DNA of 64,000 nucleotides from Branchiostoma belcheri (Eukaryota > Chordata > Leptocardii > Amphioxiformes > Branchiostomatidae). A program made the position numbers and the translations under genes. Of this stretch, positions 31,521 to 42,810 are shown piece by piece. The stretch's first letter is position 1, and each line of letters starts with the position of its first letter. The notes below the pieces were generated by a model. The model made no database searches. It saw nothing but the letters and a program-made list of their open reading frames with translations, and was not told the DNA's origin. The stretch is taken from NCBI RefSeq assembly GCF_001625305.1, contig NW_017804054.1:1032681-1096680 (forward strand), read 5' to 3'.

Positions 31521-34417
31521 GTAAGTTTAGAAACAAATATTGAGGCGTTGTAGAATTGAAAAAAATGTAGTAAATCATTTAGTAGCACAATACATAGTCT
31601 TGAGCAACGAACAGTCATTTATGATTTTATGAGAAATAGTCTACAAGTCTACAAAAGAAAACAAAAATGGCAATACAAAATATGTTACTATTATTATTAA
31701 CAATTGTATTAGATACAATGTATGAATTTAAACTTCCTTGGCACAACAAATTTTATGACATAGCAGGTCGAAAGAGTCGTTCTAGCTCCCGCCGCTTGGT
31801 GGCGCTGCAGTGGTAGTACCGTGCTACGAAACGAAACGATACAATTGCAGACATTATCAGTCGGCATTTGATGTTTGAACGAATGAGCTAATGCCTAATC
31901 TAAGAATGTCTAATCCTTGAAATAGCTAATCTTTGAATGAGCTTATCTAAGATGTTTAATGAGCTAATCCAATGTGTCTAATCTTTGAACGAATGAGCTG
32001 ATCGAAGGTGTGTGATTTTGTAATTCAGTCTGTGTAGGCTGAGTAGAGTAGTAGTAGTAGTAGTAGTAGAGTAGTAGTAGAGTAGTAGAGTAGGCTTTAG
32101 TCTACAGCAGCATTTCTTCTGAAATCACATTCACCAATATATCATGTCGTTTCTCAGAAACGGAATATCATGACGACGCCATTTCCATAGACAGTAACGG
32201 GTCCGGCCTGTCCCTTGAAAACGTGACGTACGAACCTTTCCGAGTAAACCCGATGTTGCCCGAAGTGCGTCACAAGCCCGTGACGGTTCAGCCGCTTGGT
32301 ACGTTGTCGTCATCATCATCCAAGCAGATGTAGGGTTAGGAATAGGAATAGGTGTTAGGTGTCCTGTCTGACCATATACGTGTATATGGATTTGTTTGAG
32401 TAAGAATTAACAGAGCAGACCATACGCGAAGGTAAACATTATGCATTTGCTTTGCAAATGTTACCTTTTTAATGCTTTATACATTACAATGTAGTTCCCT
32501 ACTCTGTCCTTGATTTATAGAGTTAGTAGAGTTCCTTTTTTGGCGACGCCTTAGGGATGGAGTCTTTTGTGTATTGCTGTGAGATACATACTATACTCAA
32601 ATGTTTAATCTTTTCCGTCCCGCTGTCATTCTCCCAAGGTTCTTTAGACCCGTCGTTGTACGAGACTGCTGACACGGACCGGAAGGTTTCACAGCTGAAA
32701 ATAGCTCACGCCAGACGGGGGAGCACTGATGACGTCAAGGAAGAAACGTTAGGCACAGTCTGGTCCAAAATACACTATGACGCCATCACAGAAAGGTACA
32801 ATTATAGGCTTCCAGTACTTGCATTAGACTATGATTTTTCTGTACACAATTTTGACAATATTGAGTTGAATTGGTTGACCACGCTTTTCAATACTTTGTT
32901 CCAGGCTTGTTTTACGTTTGCAGAGAATCAGTGACCTGCCGAGAAAGGGAGACAATAAACTTTATGACCCCATGGCCGTCATCTGTCTGTTACCGGACGA
33001 AAAACATTGCTTCAGGTCAAAGGTCATCCGAAATACGTGTAATCCCTGCTTCGAGGATGAATTCGCGTTCCCATTGGAGAAGGTTATGGAGCATGCGCGG
33101 GACCTGCTGACGTGTGTACTGCGCATCTCTGTATATGACTATAACAGGACTCATAGATATAACGTCATCGGCCATGCTCTCTTCCCATTGGCTGATCAGG
33201 ACCTGTCCGGACGAAACACGGTCAAAGCGCCGATCACGAAAAGAAGTAAGGTAAATGACCGATTTATAGCGCCCAAAACACTTCATACCCAACCGTCCAG
33301 GTGGTTCAAAGTAATGGTCCAATAATGGGGCAGTTCCCGGGCCGTTAGGATCAGTTCCTCATATCGAATAAGAAACACGTCATTTAAAATGAACATTTTA
33401 ACCATATATCATTTCCCAATCACGTTATAATTTGATAGCCCGCAGATCGAAATACTAAACAAGGAAATAGTTTGTCAGTTTTAATATATTGATCCAGATA
33501 TCATATTGGAGGAAATGGATTCTGCAGGCAAGTGCCGGTGGTAAAGTGTTTTACGTTGTTTGATTTTTAGATAACCGGTAACCTCGGAGAAGTACAGCTG
33601 TCCCTCGCCTACCTGCCCTACTTGGACCGACTGTCTGTGGTCGTCAACCGGTGCAAACACCTCAAAATACTCGACAAATCAGTGACTTCAATAGGTACGG
33701 CAGTTATGGCGGTTGTAATCATAAAATGTGTCGTGGCTGTATCTGTCCATAGAGTGATTGTTAGTTTATGTTTGGAAATCTATTCAGTTATTGTTTGACC
33801 AAGTCTGTCTTCTACAAACTGTGCAACGTTATGTTATCACACAGGTTCAAAACCCCACAATTATTTCTTTGACTTTTCAAAAGCGATGGCGGACAAAAGG
33901 TATTTGAAACACTGTTATTTGTATGTCGCCCTGAATTTGTATTTTAGGACTGTCTATGATTATTACGTAGCCCATCCTCTGTCACTCCATCATTTGAAAG
34001 ATGCTAATCATACATTGCATCCGTTCATAACGGTAATAACTGTCATTACCTTTGAAAGTCAGAGAGAGAGAGCTTTGATTTACTTGCCGCCATTTTGATT
34101 TTCTGACAGATACCTACGCGAAGGTGACCCTGATGTGTGGGAGTGACAAGGTCAAGAGCAAACGAACAGAGGTGGTGGAGAATACGTCAAAACCTGTTTT
34201 CAACCAGTCTCTTTCCTTCGTGGTGCCATATTCCTACCTAGACGACACCAGCTTGGTGATTACTGTCATGCAGAGGACATTTTTGCGTTCGGATGCGGTC
34301 ATAGGTCGCCTGGTGGTCGGTCCGTTTTTCTACGCACAAGGCGAAAGTTTGACTCACTGGGGCAAGATGGCGAAATCAAGCGAAGCGAAGAAGCAATGGC
34401 ATCCATTGTATCTATAA
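31325..34417 (+). CDS. Synaptotagmin 15/17-type protein A with cysteine-cluster anchor
   Basis: Tandem C2 protein, probably in membrane traffic. Exons: 31325-31520, 32158-32298, 32639-32795, 32905-33250, 33571-33694, 34110-34417; all GT-AG, frame kept, 423 residues. The ATG lies in a good context (AGCCATGG). Residues 7-11 are five cysteines, a likely palmitoylation cluster, where most synaptotagmins have a membrane span; SYT17 (B/K) also has an N-terminal cysteine cluster. A DPSLYETAD motif at about residue 115 matches the SYT15 pre-C2A motif. C2A spans about 145-270 (ICLLPDEKHCFRSKV), C2B about 283-410, and a WHPL motif sits at 418-421. C2A loop 3 reads VYDYNRTHRYN, with Asn at two usual Asp positions, and C2B loops lack acidic ligands, so calcium binding is unlikely. 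The C-terminus (RLVVGPFFYAQG, HWGKM) is closest to SYT15. Confidence 0.88.
31440..31452. promoter_or_regulatory. CTCF-like core inside coding exon
   Basis: CCAGGGGGCGCCA matches the CTCF core (CCASYAGRKGGCRC type) closely. A second similar site, CCGCTTGGTGGCGCTGCAG, lies at 31,792-31,810 in the next intron in the same orientation. Binding is not shown. Confidence 0.35.
32041..32093. repeat. Microsatellite (TAG)n, interrupted
   Basis: GTAGTAGTAG units interrupted by GTAGAG, in the intron before the third exon of synaptotagmin A. No function seen. Confidence 0.8.
32355..32470 (+). repeat. Partial copy of the TTTGCAAATGTTACC dispersed repeat
   Basis: It shares GTCTGACCATA, GTTTGAGTAAGAATTAACAG, AGCAGACCATA and GCATTTGCTTTGCAAATGTT with copies near 41.4, 48.6 and 52.5 kb. 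Only the 3' half is present. Confidence 0.7.
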
Positions 34418-35739
34418 TGCAGGGCATAGAATAAGATAAGTAAAACAATATCACCATGTGGTAAACAACAGAATTACAATTGCTGTGTTATTAATGTGTC
34501 AGGAAAAGAAAACAACATGTATTTTATACATAATGCGATTGACTGCGTGTATGACTGTTTTGACAATGACGTATTCTTGACCCTTCGTTACTATAGCAAT
34601 CCTCGATTTTCCTCAGTTAAAGCTGAGTACGTTATCTACAAATATCCCCAGCGAGGATAGGCAAAACTTATTTTCTGCCAATCATGTTTTGCCTTAGTTG
34701 TAAAGCTAAGGGAATAGATCAGACTGTCCATCATAATTATCAGTTTGACCAATGGTAGCACGGCAAGTAGTGGTCGACCAATGAGAGGATGGCTGCATTT
34801 TCTATGTTGTTTTAACAACAACCACAGTATATGACCACGTCATCAACGATCATGAAACCCCCATCTTTAGCCCGTGGTAACATTGATGTAGGCACCTCAG
34901 CCAATTCTCTTTCAAAGTACATCAACTTCATCATAGGAAATGGTCCGTAATGCCCGGGCAAAGTAACTAAATTGACTTAACACGTCATTCTGACGCATGG
35001 TTTTACATGCAGCAGGCCGACAATTCCTCTCAACAAGATTTCAGTAAGTGTCGGCCGTGATGAAAAGTCAGTTTCCCTAAGCGTTTAAAAGAATGAGATT
35101 GGAAAAGAGGATGATGTCTGACATTTCTTGCTATATATGTCCCCTTATACGCGCCTCATACACCAATAGAATTGCACAAACTTCCTAACAAAGCCTATTA
35201 TGTATAATTCTACCTGACTTCAAGGGCAGTGCACTGAAAGTACATGATTTACAACATTGTGCTTTCATCCAGAGTAATGTAGACATTAAGGTCTGAAGGT
35301 TATTGCTACATTTTTTTTACAGACAATGCATCATACGCCAAAAAGCAGTTACTCAAATGCATCATATTACTCTTAAAACAAGACTCTGGACTGCCCTTAC
35401 CGTAAATTGTACAACTGTATAATTTTTCTGGACACCAACAAATCACGGACAGGCTAGGTGACCAAGTGGGAAGGAGTATATATTAAGCGAGGCTGCCGAA
35501 AGGGTACGGAAATATAGGCGCTAAATCCCTAGGCTGGCAAATGAAGATTTGAAATTATTCACATTTCATGACCTGCCTGCCTTTGCCCTGGATATTTGTT
35601 GCAGACATAACGTGCAGACATAGACTTTTAGCCTAGTCTGTAGACACGAAGTTAACGTTACTTGATTTATGAATATGATTTATGAATACAGCCAGTGGAA
35701 CCTGACCCAGCTAGTTCCCTGCCCAACCTCTACGTAGCG
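34418..35739. other. Downstream of synaptotagmin A, no gene seen
   Basis: No canonical AATAAA was found in the first 500 bases after the stop, so the polyadenylation site of synaptotagmin A is unresolved. The rest shows no repeat pairing or open frame worth reporting. Confidence 0.45.
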
Positions 35740-36012
35740 TAGCCTCCTGTGCAGGCCTCCGGGCGGGTGGGAGTTTTGATACTTTGATACGTAGAATTTT
35801 TAACGCCCTGAGAAGGTTTGTACCCGCCACGGTACCAATTTGTCTAAAGTGATTTTTAATCACGCTTTCTAGGTGCCGAATGCAAGCAGATTCCGTGGCG
35901 GGTACAAACCTTCTCTGGGCGGCTGGTTGTAGGGTTAAAAAAAACGCGTTGAAAATTCTACAAAACACAGTATCAAAACTTCCACCCGCCCGAAGGCCTG
36001 CACAGGAGGCTA
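35740..36012. mobile_element. Inverted-repeat element of about 273 bp (foldback MITE)
   Basis: TAGCCTCCTGTGCAGGCCT at the left is mirrored by AGGCCTGCACAGGAGGCTA at the right. Inner arms include GGTTTGTACCCGCCACGG and CCGTGGCGGGTACAAACC. A loop of about 60 bp separates the arms. The two open frames overlapping it, which share an LPPARRPAQEA motif, are a consequence of the palindrome. Confidence 0.75.
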
Positions 36013-36204
36013 GTCTACATCAGACGGTAGGTCGGGAAGGTCGTGACCGGGAAGTTTGTTGGGTCGCCGCAAAGACTTCGCACCGCGCACCGCGGAAGTG
36101 TTGGGTGCGTTCCAGTGTAAAGTTCAGCCTACATGGAGTTCCTGGGGGCAGGTTACGCAATCTGACTGCCTTTTCAGACAGAGTTGAAGTCAATGTTGGT
36201 GTAG

Positions 36205-36308
36205 TGGGGTCCTGTGGGGTCGTGTGGCGTAACGACAAAGCGTTCGGCTCGGAACCAAGAGGTCTCGAGTTCGAATCCTGCCATGCCACCGATCTTGTGC
36301 CCTTGTAA
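36205..36308 (+). mobile_element. tRNA-derived SINE, plus orientation
   Basis: A box-like GTGTGGCGTAACGACAAAGC and B box GAGTTCGAATCC match RNA polymerase III promoter elements, and the tRNA-like part ends ATGCCACC. The tail GATCTTGTGCCCTTG is shared with the minus-strand copy near 37.0 kb. The pairing is too imperfect and the tail too SINE-like for a functional tRNA gene. Confidence 0.7.
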
Positions 36309-36939
36309 TAAATGTTGGAATAGAAAAAACGTTGTACAGTGAGGTCTTCAACGTTAACCGCATTTCATCTACGTTGTCCCAGAATATTCGAAATTTTCCA
36401 GTGGTAACGCACGCACTTTGTTATAAGTCTACCGAGGCTTCAAAAGGATTACACACTCTCAAAGGAACAATTTTAAAACAAAAGCAGGGAATTCAAAAGG
36501 ATAATGATACTAGAAGATAATGGATAAGAGATGGAGTTTAGACAAAAACGTTGCTTTCATTTGAAAGAACTCTAAAAGCACATGAAAAGTATATGGATAA
36601 TAACAATCATAAACCGTAAATATCAAATATCATAATGTCTGCAAACAATCCCAGCTATGTATTTTGAGAAAGGCACATAGTCTTTGTTGGTCATGTGGGT
36701 GGAGTTTCAAAATGCAAAGCTCTAGCTATATAGGGTTGAAACCAAACTTTGAATCCTGTTACGACATGTACAAGGCTTTCGGTCGTTTGGCCTTTTTTTA
36801 ATCCAACATTTCATGACTAGACATGGTGACGACACACTCAAGTTATACCAACTTATTTTATGCCGCCACCAGCGCAGAGGACGAATACAGGACAGAACAA
36901 TACTAATTTTCAATTGAGTTAAGTAAGGAAAGTCGTGTA

Positions 36940-37045
36940 AAGTGCCTTTCCCAAGGGCACAAGATCGGTGACATGTCAGGACTCGAACCCGGGACCTCTT
37001 GGTTCCGAGTCGAGCACTCTGTCGTTATGCCACAGAACCCCAACT
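36940..37045 (-). mobile_element. tRNA-derived SINE, minus orientation
   Basis: Read on the minus strand it has TGTGGCATAACGACAGAGTG (A box region), AACCAAGAGGTCCCGGGTTC (anticodon arm and B box) and the tail GATCTTGTGCCCTTGGGAAA then GGCACTTTACACGAC. It is the best preserved of three family members in the window. With the 36.2-kb copy it forms an inverted pair about 650 bp apart. Confidence 0.75.
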
Positions 37046-37363
37046 CTTTGAATTAGCGTTAACCTGCTCTACATGCAATTATTTATACCTCAGTTGTTCG
37101 CATTGAACAAGATGAAAAGAACCTGGATTGATGTACAATGAAAAGGTTAACGATTGTGTGTACCAAGCACGGGAACATTTACGAGTATCCATGTTGAAAT
37201 GTACCACGTAGGGCAAATGTCTCGGTACGTGGGCAGTTGTAAACCTTTCTGTTGTTTAATGAGACTTGTTAGTTGTGCATACGGCCACAGCAATAAAGCC
37301 AAGAATTAAGGAGGGCAAGCTACTAACTATTCAAACGTGGCGCAGATTGCTAATTGGACATTA

Positions 37364-37735
37364 GGCCACAGCAGATAAATTTTATGGATGACATCCTCCG
37401 CAGACTCCAAATTTAATGCGATATGGCGAAAAAAACAAGGCGCCCCCCCCCCAACAAGATTCCTACATTTTTTTAATTTTTACATCATAAACCTCGTTAT
37501 ACGAGATGCCTATATTGTGCTGTTATACTGCCAAATATTGCAACATCCATTTGTCACTGAAACAACTTTCAAAAATAAGTTGTCTCCTATCCATATTTAT
37601 CTGTCATCCACGTTCGCGGCATGATGACAGAAATCTTTACCCATTTTTACAGGATGTCAGAAACATTTTTTTTCAAAATCGGGCGAAAATCAATGCGCGC
37701 GCTGATGTCATCCATAAAAATAACTTGCTGTGGCC
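37364..37735. mobile_element. MITE, GGCCACA...ATCC family, copy 2, with TTA duplication
   Basis: TTA lies on both sides (37,361-37,363 and 37,736-37,738). It begins GGCCACAGCAGATAAATTTT and ends AACTTGCTGTGGCC, with mirrored ATGGATGACATCCTCCG and GATGTCATCCAT blocks, as in the copy at 30,793. About 372 bp, non-coding. Confidence 0.8.
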
Positions 37736-37738
37736 TTA

Positions 37739-38934
37739 CGCAGAAATGGAGCTTGATGAGACAAGACGTCACAGCTGAGCAGACAGGAGGAGGAATGGAA
37801 ACTGTTTCATCATCATATCATTTTTCTTGGCTGCAGTTTTTAAAATTATAACATTCATGGACAAAGATGTAAAATGATTTAAAACATTAACGTTATCAAT
37901 GAATAGATAAAACATGAGATGAACGCATGGGTGTGACAAAAAAAAATTCTCATTTTCATATATCCTTCTAAAGCCAGTATTACAAGCACTAAAATGCAGT
38001 TAACATTACATTATTAATCAATCATCATTGTTATCAATTACAGCACATAATTTTCAGCGTTATCCAGAATTAACTGATTAGCGACCGTTCATTTATTTGA
38101 ATTTGAATTTTTTTATTGAACATATGGATGAAGAAAAATGAAGAAAGACAGGAATGGCGGGGACCCAGTGCATTAAAACTGCATGACTTTACCTTTCTAT
38201 ATTCAATGAAATAATTGAAAACATATGTGACTATTTGCGATCAAACAGCGTAACGTATAACATGTCATTATTCACGGATATCTGAATATCTGGGTGCCAC
38301 GTGGATGGTACATGTGTCTCAGGGATTGGGGCTAAGACATCACAAAAAGCACAGTAACGTCATTGAAGTGCTTCACTAGACGTAGTCCTCCAGATATTCA
38401 ACCCTAGCTCGGCAATAGTCTTGGCACAGCCTGTTAAAAGCCTTTTACACAAAAGGACACAAAACTCTATGGTTTGCCTTGGTCTCTAATGGATTGTCTT
38501 TGATGTGCAGACAGACAGGATGGCAAATGATCCCTGTCTACACTCGGCGCTTCTGAAAGCGGTGATTTGCGACGTTATAATGAAACATCAAACCTCTGTA
38601 ATTGCGAATCATCTGTTGATCTGCCCGCCTTTTAATGAAGGCACGTTCCCTCCAGGATACAGCTGTATGACATTACTGCCTTGCCTTTTTCAAGTCTTGA
38701 GGTGAATTTTCCATCAAATCTCATGGTTTATAAAGACGTCAGATTTTAAAAAAACACGCCGCGCTCGATGTTTTTTTAAACAAAGTCACATCGAGTTTCA
38801 AGGCGCATCATAAATCATGTACTAGAAAGGGTAGTCCCGACAACTATGTCAGGTAATCCGATCAGAACGGTAATAAGGTTATTATCATATCATCAGTCAA
38901 GACCGAGAGCGTGTTAGAACATGTGACAGTACTA
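37739..38934. other. Non-coding, nothing recognised
   Basis: Short open frames only, none with recognisable content. No inverted or tandem repeat was found by eye. Confidence 0.45.
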
Positions 38935-39493
38935 GGCCGTGTTTAAGTGAAGTCACCCAAACCGCGATTCGGGTAACTCACATTCCTCACATCTGGTCCA
39001 CGTGCCACACAATCCTTTGAAACCGTGTCCGATCACAATTCGCTTGAGCTACATTTATTGTTGTTTGATGAAAACACGCAAGGTAGCGTGTTATTAATGT
39101 CAGAGGTCAACGACCTGCTTGCTGATGCCCCCCTCCCAGCGTATCTCGGCCGAATGTCGACGTGGTCCCGCCAGAGGCAGTGAAGCTCGCCCTAGAACGG
39201 ACACATTATTTGACCATTACTGCTCTTTAAGTTGCTGCCACGTAAAGTTGGTATTGCATATAAATAAAGAAGTATCACCCCGAAATCCATGACCAGGCGA
39301 AGTTACATTGAAATCACATTGCGTTCAGACGAAAATCGCGATGCGGGAAAACCGATTCGAAACCACCTCTACAAGTGGTTTGGGATCGAGGCGCTTTCAA
39401 TGTGATTTGGAGCGTTCAGATGGAGCCACTTGAAACCGGCTTCGGGGTAAACCACATGTAAAGCGCCTTGGGTGACTTCACATAAACACGGCC
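38935..39493. mobile_element. MITE, GGCCGTGTTTA family, about 559 bp
   Basis: It begins GGCCGTGTTTAAGTGAAGTC and ends GACTTCACATAAACACGGCC, flanked by CTA and TTA. Inner blocks AACCACCTCTACAAGTGGTT and GCGATTCGGG/CCGGCTTCGGGGTAAACC give further pairing. GGCC ends and TTA-like target resemble the two other MITE families here, suggesting PIF/Harbinger. Confidence 0.75.
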
Positions 39494-39755
39494 TTACAGC
39501 GCCGTGTTCTTGTCTTACAGACAGACACGATGGCAGCAGGACTGGATGCTAAACGGCAGACAGTCGACTAATTAATCAACGAGTCAATTAATTGTAAAAT
39601 TTTCAACGATGTAACGACTGAAATACTCCACCAACAGACCACGGCGATGAAATGCTTCCAGAATATTCTATGGATCACATCCAGAAACTGACATCTCAAA
39701 TGGTACAGATTGAAGTACAGAACAGATATATAGAGCAAGGCAAAACATAGCTTCA

Positions 39756-39800
39756 TATGAATGAATGAATGAATGAAGGAACGAATGAATGAATGAATCT
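39756..39800. repeat. Microsatellite (GAAT)n
   Basis: About ten GAAT units with a few substitutions; no function seen. Confidence 0.8.
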
Positions 39801-41329
39801 TTATTCAACCGGCAGACTAACATATAGCCTGAATTTTATTGAATTTACAAGCAGTTTTAAAAATTTGCATACAAAATAATACTAACATTATCAATTATTC
39901 ACATTAAAATACACTTATCATAAAATATTTCATATTCTAGAAACGCATGTACCGGTCAGAATTAGTGACCTCCTCATCACATTAAAGAAACGAAGCCGGA
40001 AGTGGTGTGGCTCACAGATATGTCTCATTGGATTTTCGACCGTGTCCATTGGTCTTTATCAGGAATTTGACCCACCTTCCTGGCGCGCACTGATCTTCGG
40101 GATACGTCAAAGAAGGTCAAAGGTCCCCTGAAGTCGATACCGCCCGCCGCCCCGGTTCAACTTGGGTCCATAAATCCACGCCATTCCCTTTGTTGAATCT
40201 AGGCCATTTCAGTCTGTATCTTATGGACACATAAACTCTCATTCTAGCACACAAATGCGTATTTTATCCTTTATGCTCATGAATAAGTTTAAACGAAGTC
40301 GTAAGAGTGCGTAGATCTGTCCTTGTTTTGTAACAGGTTGGTTTGTTAGCCAGATTTTATTTCCGAAGGGAATTTCGCAGCGATGATATCCTGCCGGCAG
40401 ATAGATGCCGCGGCACGACTCATTAGGGAGTGTGATCGTGTTTGTAGCCGGGCGATGAGGGATGAAAATGTCACGTCACTGACTCCGCTTCCTGGCGTAA
40501 TCTTGTCTCATTTGTAATACTGTAATTCACAATTCATGTTCACGGTAGCAAAATGGACATTTTCACAGAACTGAGAAAAATGGACATGTTCACAGAACTA
40601 TATATTCGCGGTAGCGACAAGTGCAGGAAAAAGAAAGCCCAGGGATTATTGGTCAACTGTAATGATAAGTTCACGGTACAGAGGTGACAGTAAAAACAGT
40701 GAACATAAAAGTACCGTGAAAAAATGAGGAATTACAGTACAGGATTATAGGACTGAGGATTTGTAAGTCACGACTCCCGACGGAAGTACCGATGATGAGA
40801 CTGACCGGAGGAGAAATGAAAGACACACATGGAGCATTACCAGTCTTGGTTAAGACAGGCGCTTAGTCGATATCTGATGGTAATAATGGCATAGATGGTT
40901 AAAGGCAAAAGTAAAGCACTGAAAGCTGTCATCCTGAAATGAGGCGAAACCTGCAGCTGTTTTAAGTAATGGCGTCGCTACGGCTAGTGTTTTCAGTCAG
41001 GTACACTAGGTCACCCCTACTCTTCTCGTTAAGTGTGTGTCTCTTACGTGCTGAGGTTCTAATCTCCAAGCAGATCCTGGGGTGGCACAAGGCAGTATAG
41101 AATTGGCCAGGCAGTATCTGCCCCCTTCCCCCCAAAAAAACACGGGCCGCGGTTTGACGTCATAACCCGTAAGGACTAATGTAGCTCCTCAAACTCTGCC
41201 CCAGTGGGTTTTCGAAACGTCTGCTTGGATAAGAAGTCAGCAATCTGCCCGAGATAATCACATTGGAGGCTCCAGTGTCGTGGGCTTATTGTCTGGTTTT
41301 CCAATACTCGTCATAGTGTTCGGATGTGA
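39801..41329. other. Non-coding; minor repeat relics
   Basis: Around 41,069-41,110, CAAGCAGATCCTGGGGTGG then GGCAGTATAGAATTGGCCAG resembles the left end of the inverted element at 46,291, so a relic of that family is likely. Short inverted TTCACGGTA and TACCGTGAA blocks occur at 40,540-40,730. No gene was seen. Confidence 0.4.
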
Positions 41330-41600
41330 AAAAAAATAGCAAAGCAAATGCACAACGTTTACCTTCGCGTATGGCCTGCTCTAACCAAACACTGATTATT
41401 AGTGTTGGGTTACGTCTTGGTGCAATTTTATATCAGGAGGGATTTAGACTCCTGTCGGACCATATATATGAATGTTTTTGAGTAAGGATAATACCATGGT
41501 GACAGACGTCTGGTTCAGGTCATTGATCATAACCTTATTTCGTTTGGAGGAGAAACAGAGCAAAAACAATATGGTTTTCCTTCGGCGAAGGTAAACATAC
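41330..41600 (+). repeat. Dispersed repeat copy (rearranged)
   Basis: Contains GTGTTGGGTTACGTCTTG, AGGAGGGATTTAGACTCCTG, GGTGACAGACGTCTGGTTCA and a terminal TTCGGCGAAGGTAAACAT, blocks shared with the copies at 48,495 and 52,408 but in a different order, so it is a mosaic or nested copy. Confidence 0.65.
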
Positions 41601-42559
41601 AAATGGCACAAAAATCGGAGATTTCAGATTTAAATTCAGGAACTATGTAATCCCCTGCTTCCTGAATTCCTCCATGTTCCTGCCATCTACCTGTTGTGTC
41701 AACCTACTCCGTCCGGAGAAACATATTCACAGATACAAAACAATACCTCCGTACGTGGAAGTAACTAATAGCATTTTGATACGAAAATAATATAGCTCAT
41801 CAAGGCAAAGCCTAACACGAGACAATCCTTCATCTGATAATCTAAAATGCCAGGAATATTATATTACCTCCCTCCTGATACCATTTATTATATAGATATC
41901 GTTACCACCGACTCGATAAAGCGAATTATGAAAACCTGGAGGCTTACATAAGTTTTCATGCACAAGAATTATATAACGTTACCACTAATGAGAGCTATGT
42001 ACACGTGCCAAAGATGAAAAGCCCTTGATCTGTAAACCTACGACTTCCATAGCAATTTGAAGAGTCTATGGAATTCGAAATGAGAAAAAAAAGAACTATA
42101 TCTTGGAAAGCTTCTAGCCTAATTCTTTAGTAGTGGCTTCGTTATTTTCTATCATGAAAGAAACAATAATACAAAGAAAATGACGACGACAAAGTGGCGG
42201 CCTACTCAAGTTTTGCACAACTTATATTCCAGCCGCCATATTGAAAATTAAATGTTTGACAAGTCACTAAAACAATACACAATAAAAGCAATGGCTTTGG
42301 TGAACGTGAGTCCGACCCCCTCCCCCTATGGAAGAAAGTATAAGGAACACGGACAACTAAAACGTTTTCATGCTGTGATGAATTCCTGCGTAGCGAACAT
42401 GATTTTGCAGTTGATATTATGAGAGCTGAGCAAACTTCCACGTATATGTAGAATTTAGAGTTGTTTAACATTGTCGGATAAAGTGTTGAAATTGATTGTA
42501 TGTCCCAGAATCGTAGAGAGCCTGTCGTAGAGAACTGAACTTTGGTAAATATAATCATG
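41601..42559. other. Non-coding, nothing recognised
   Basis: A 235-codon minus-strand open frame (42,202-42,909) begins in the next region and covers the end of this one; it shows no domain and was not accepted as a gene. Confidence 0.4.
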
Positions 42560-42810
42560 TATGTGTCTTCTTTATTGATGTCACATTGTAAGACGGCAAT
42601 AACCCGGGACGAACTCTGAAAGAGAGAGCCCGTGGATGTGTGACACGGCGCCGTGACAGCGGCTGGGCCGGTTATGAGCCCTACAGTCTGGCGGCTCCGC
42701 GAGAGGATTAAATCTCCAGGACTTATTGGAGATAAGACGTTTCTGACGTAGCTGTGTGCGGCTTTTATACATGTGATTGATGGGCTATAAATAAAAGAGC
42801 CATTCTGTTG
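42560..42810. promoter_or_regulatory. Candidate enhancer with Pbx-Hox, Meis/Prep and MEF2-like motifs
   Basis: This GC-richer island in AT-rich DNA carries TGATTGATGG (42,774-42,783), a Pbx-Hox type site, TGACAG (42,654-42,659), a Meis/Prep site, and CTATAAATAA, a MEF2-like or TATA-like site, at 42,785. It contains no good coding frame on the plus strand. Enhancer function is inferred from motif clustering only. Confidence 0.35.

Noticed and set aside
36020..36289. 89-codon minus-strand open frame
   Set aside because: Mostly the reverse complement of the tRNA-derived SINE and adjoining repeat-like sequence.
36205..37045. Two tRNA-like sequences as real tRNA genes
   Set aside because: A and B boxes are present, but the stems are imperfect, the two copies differ and both continue into a shared SINE tail.
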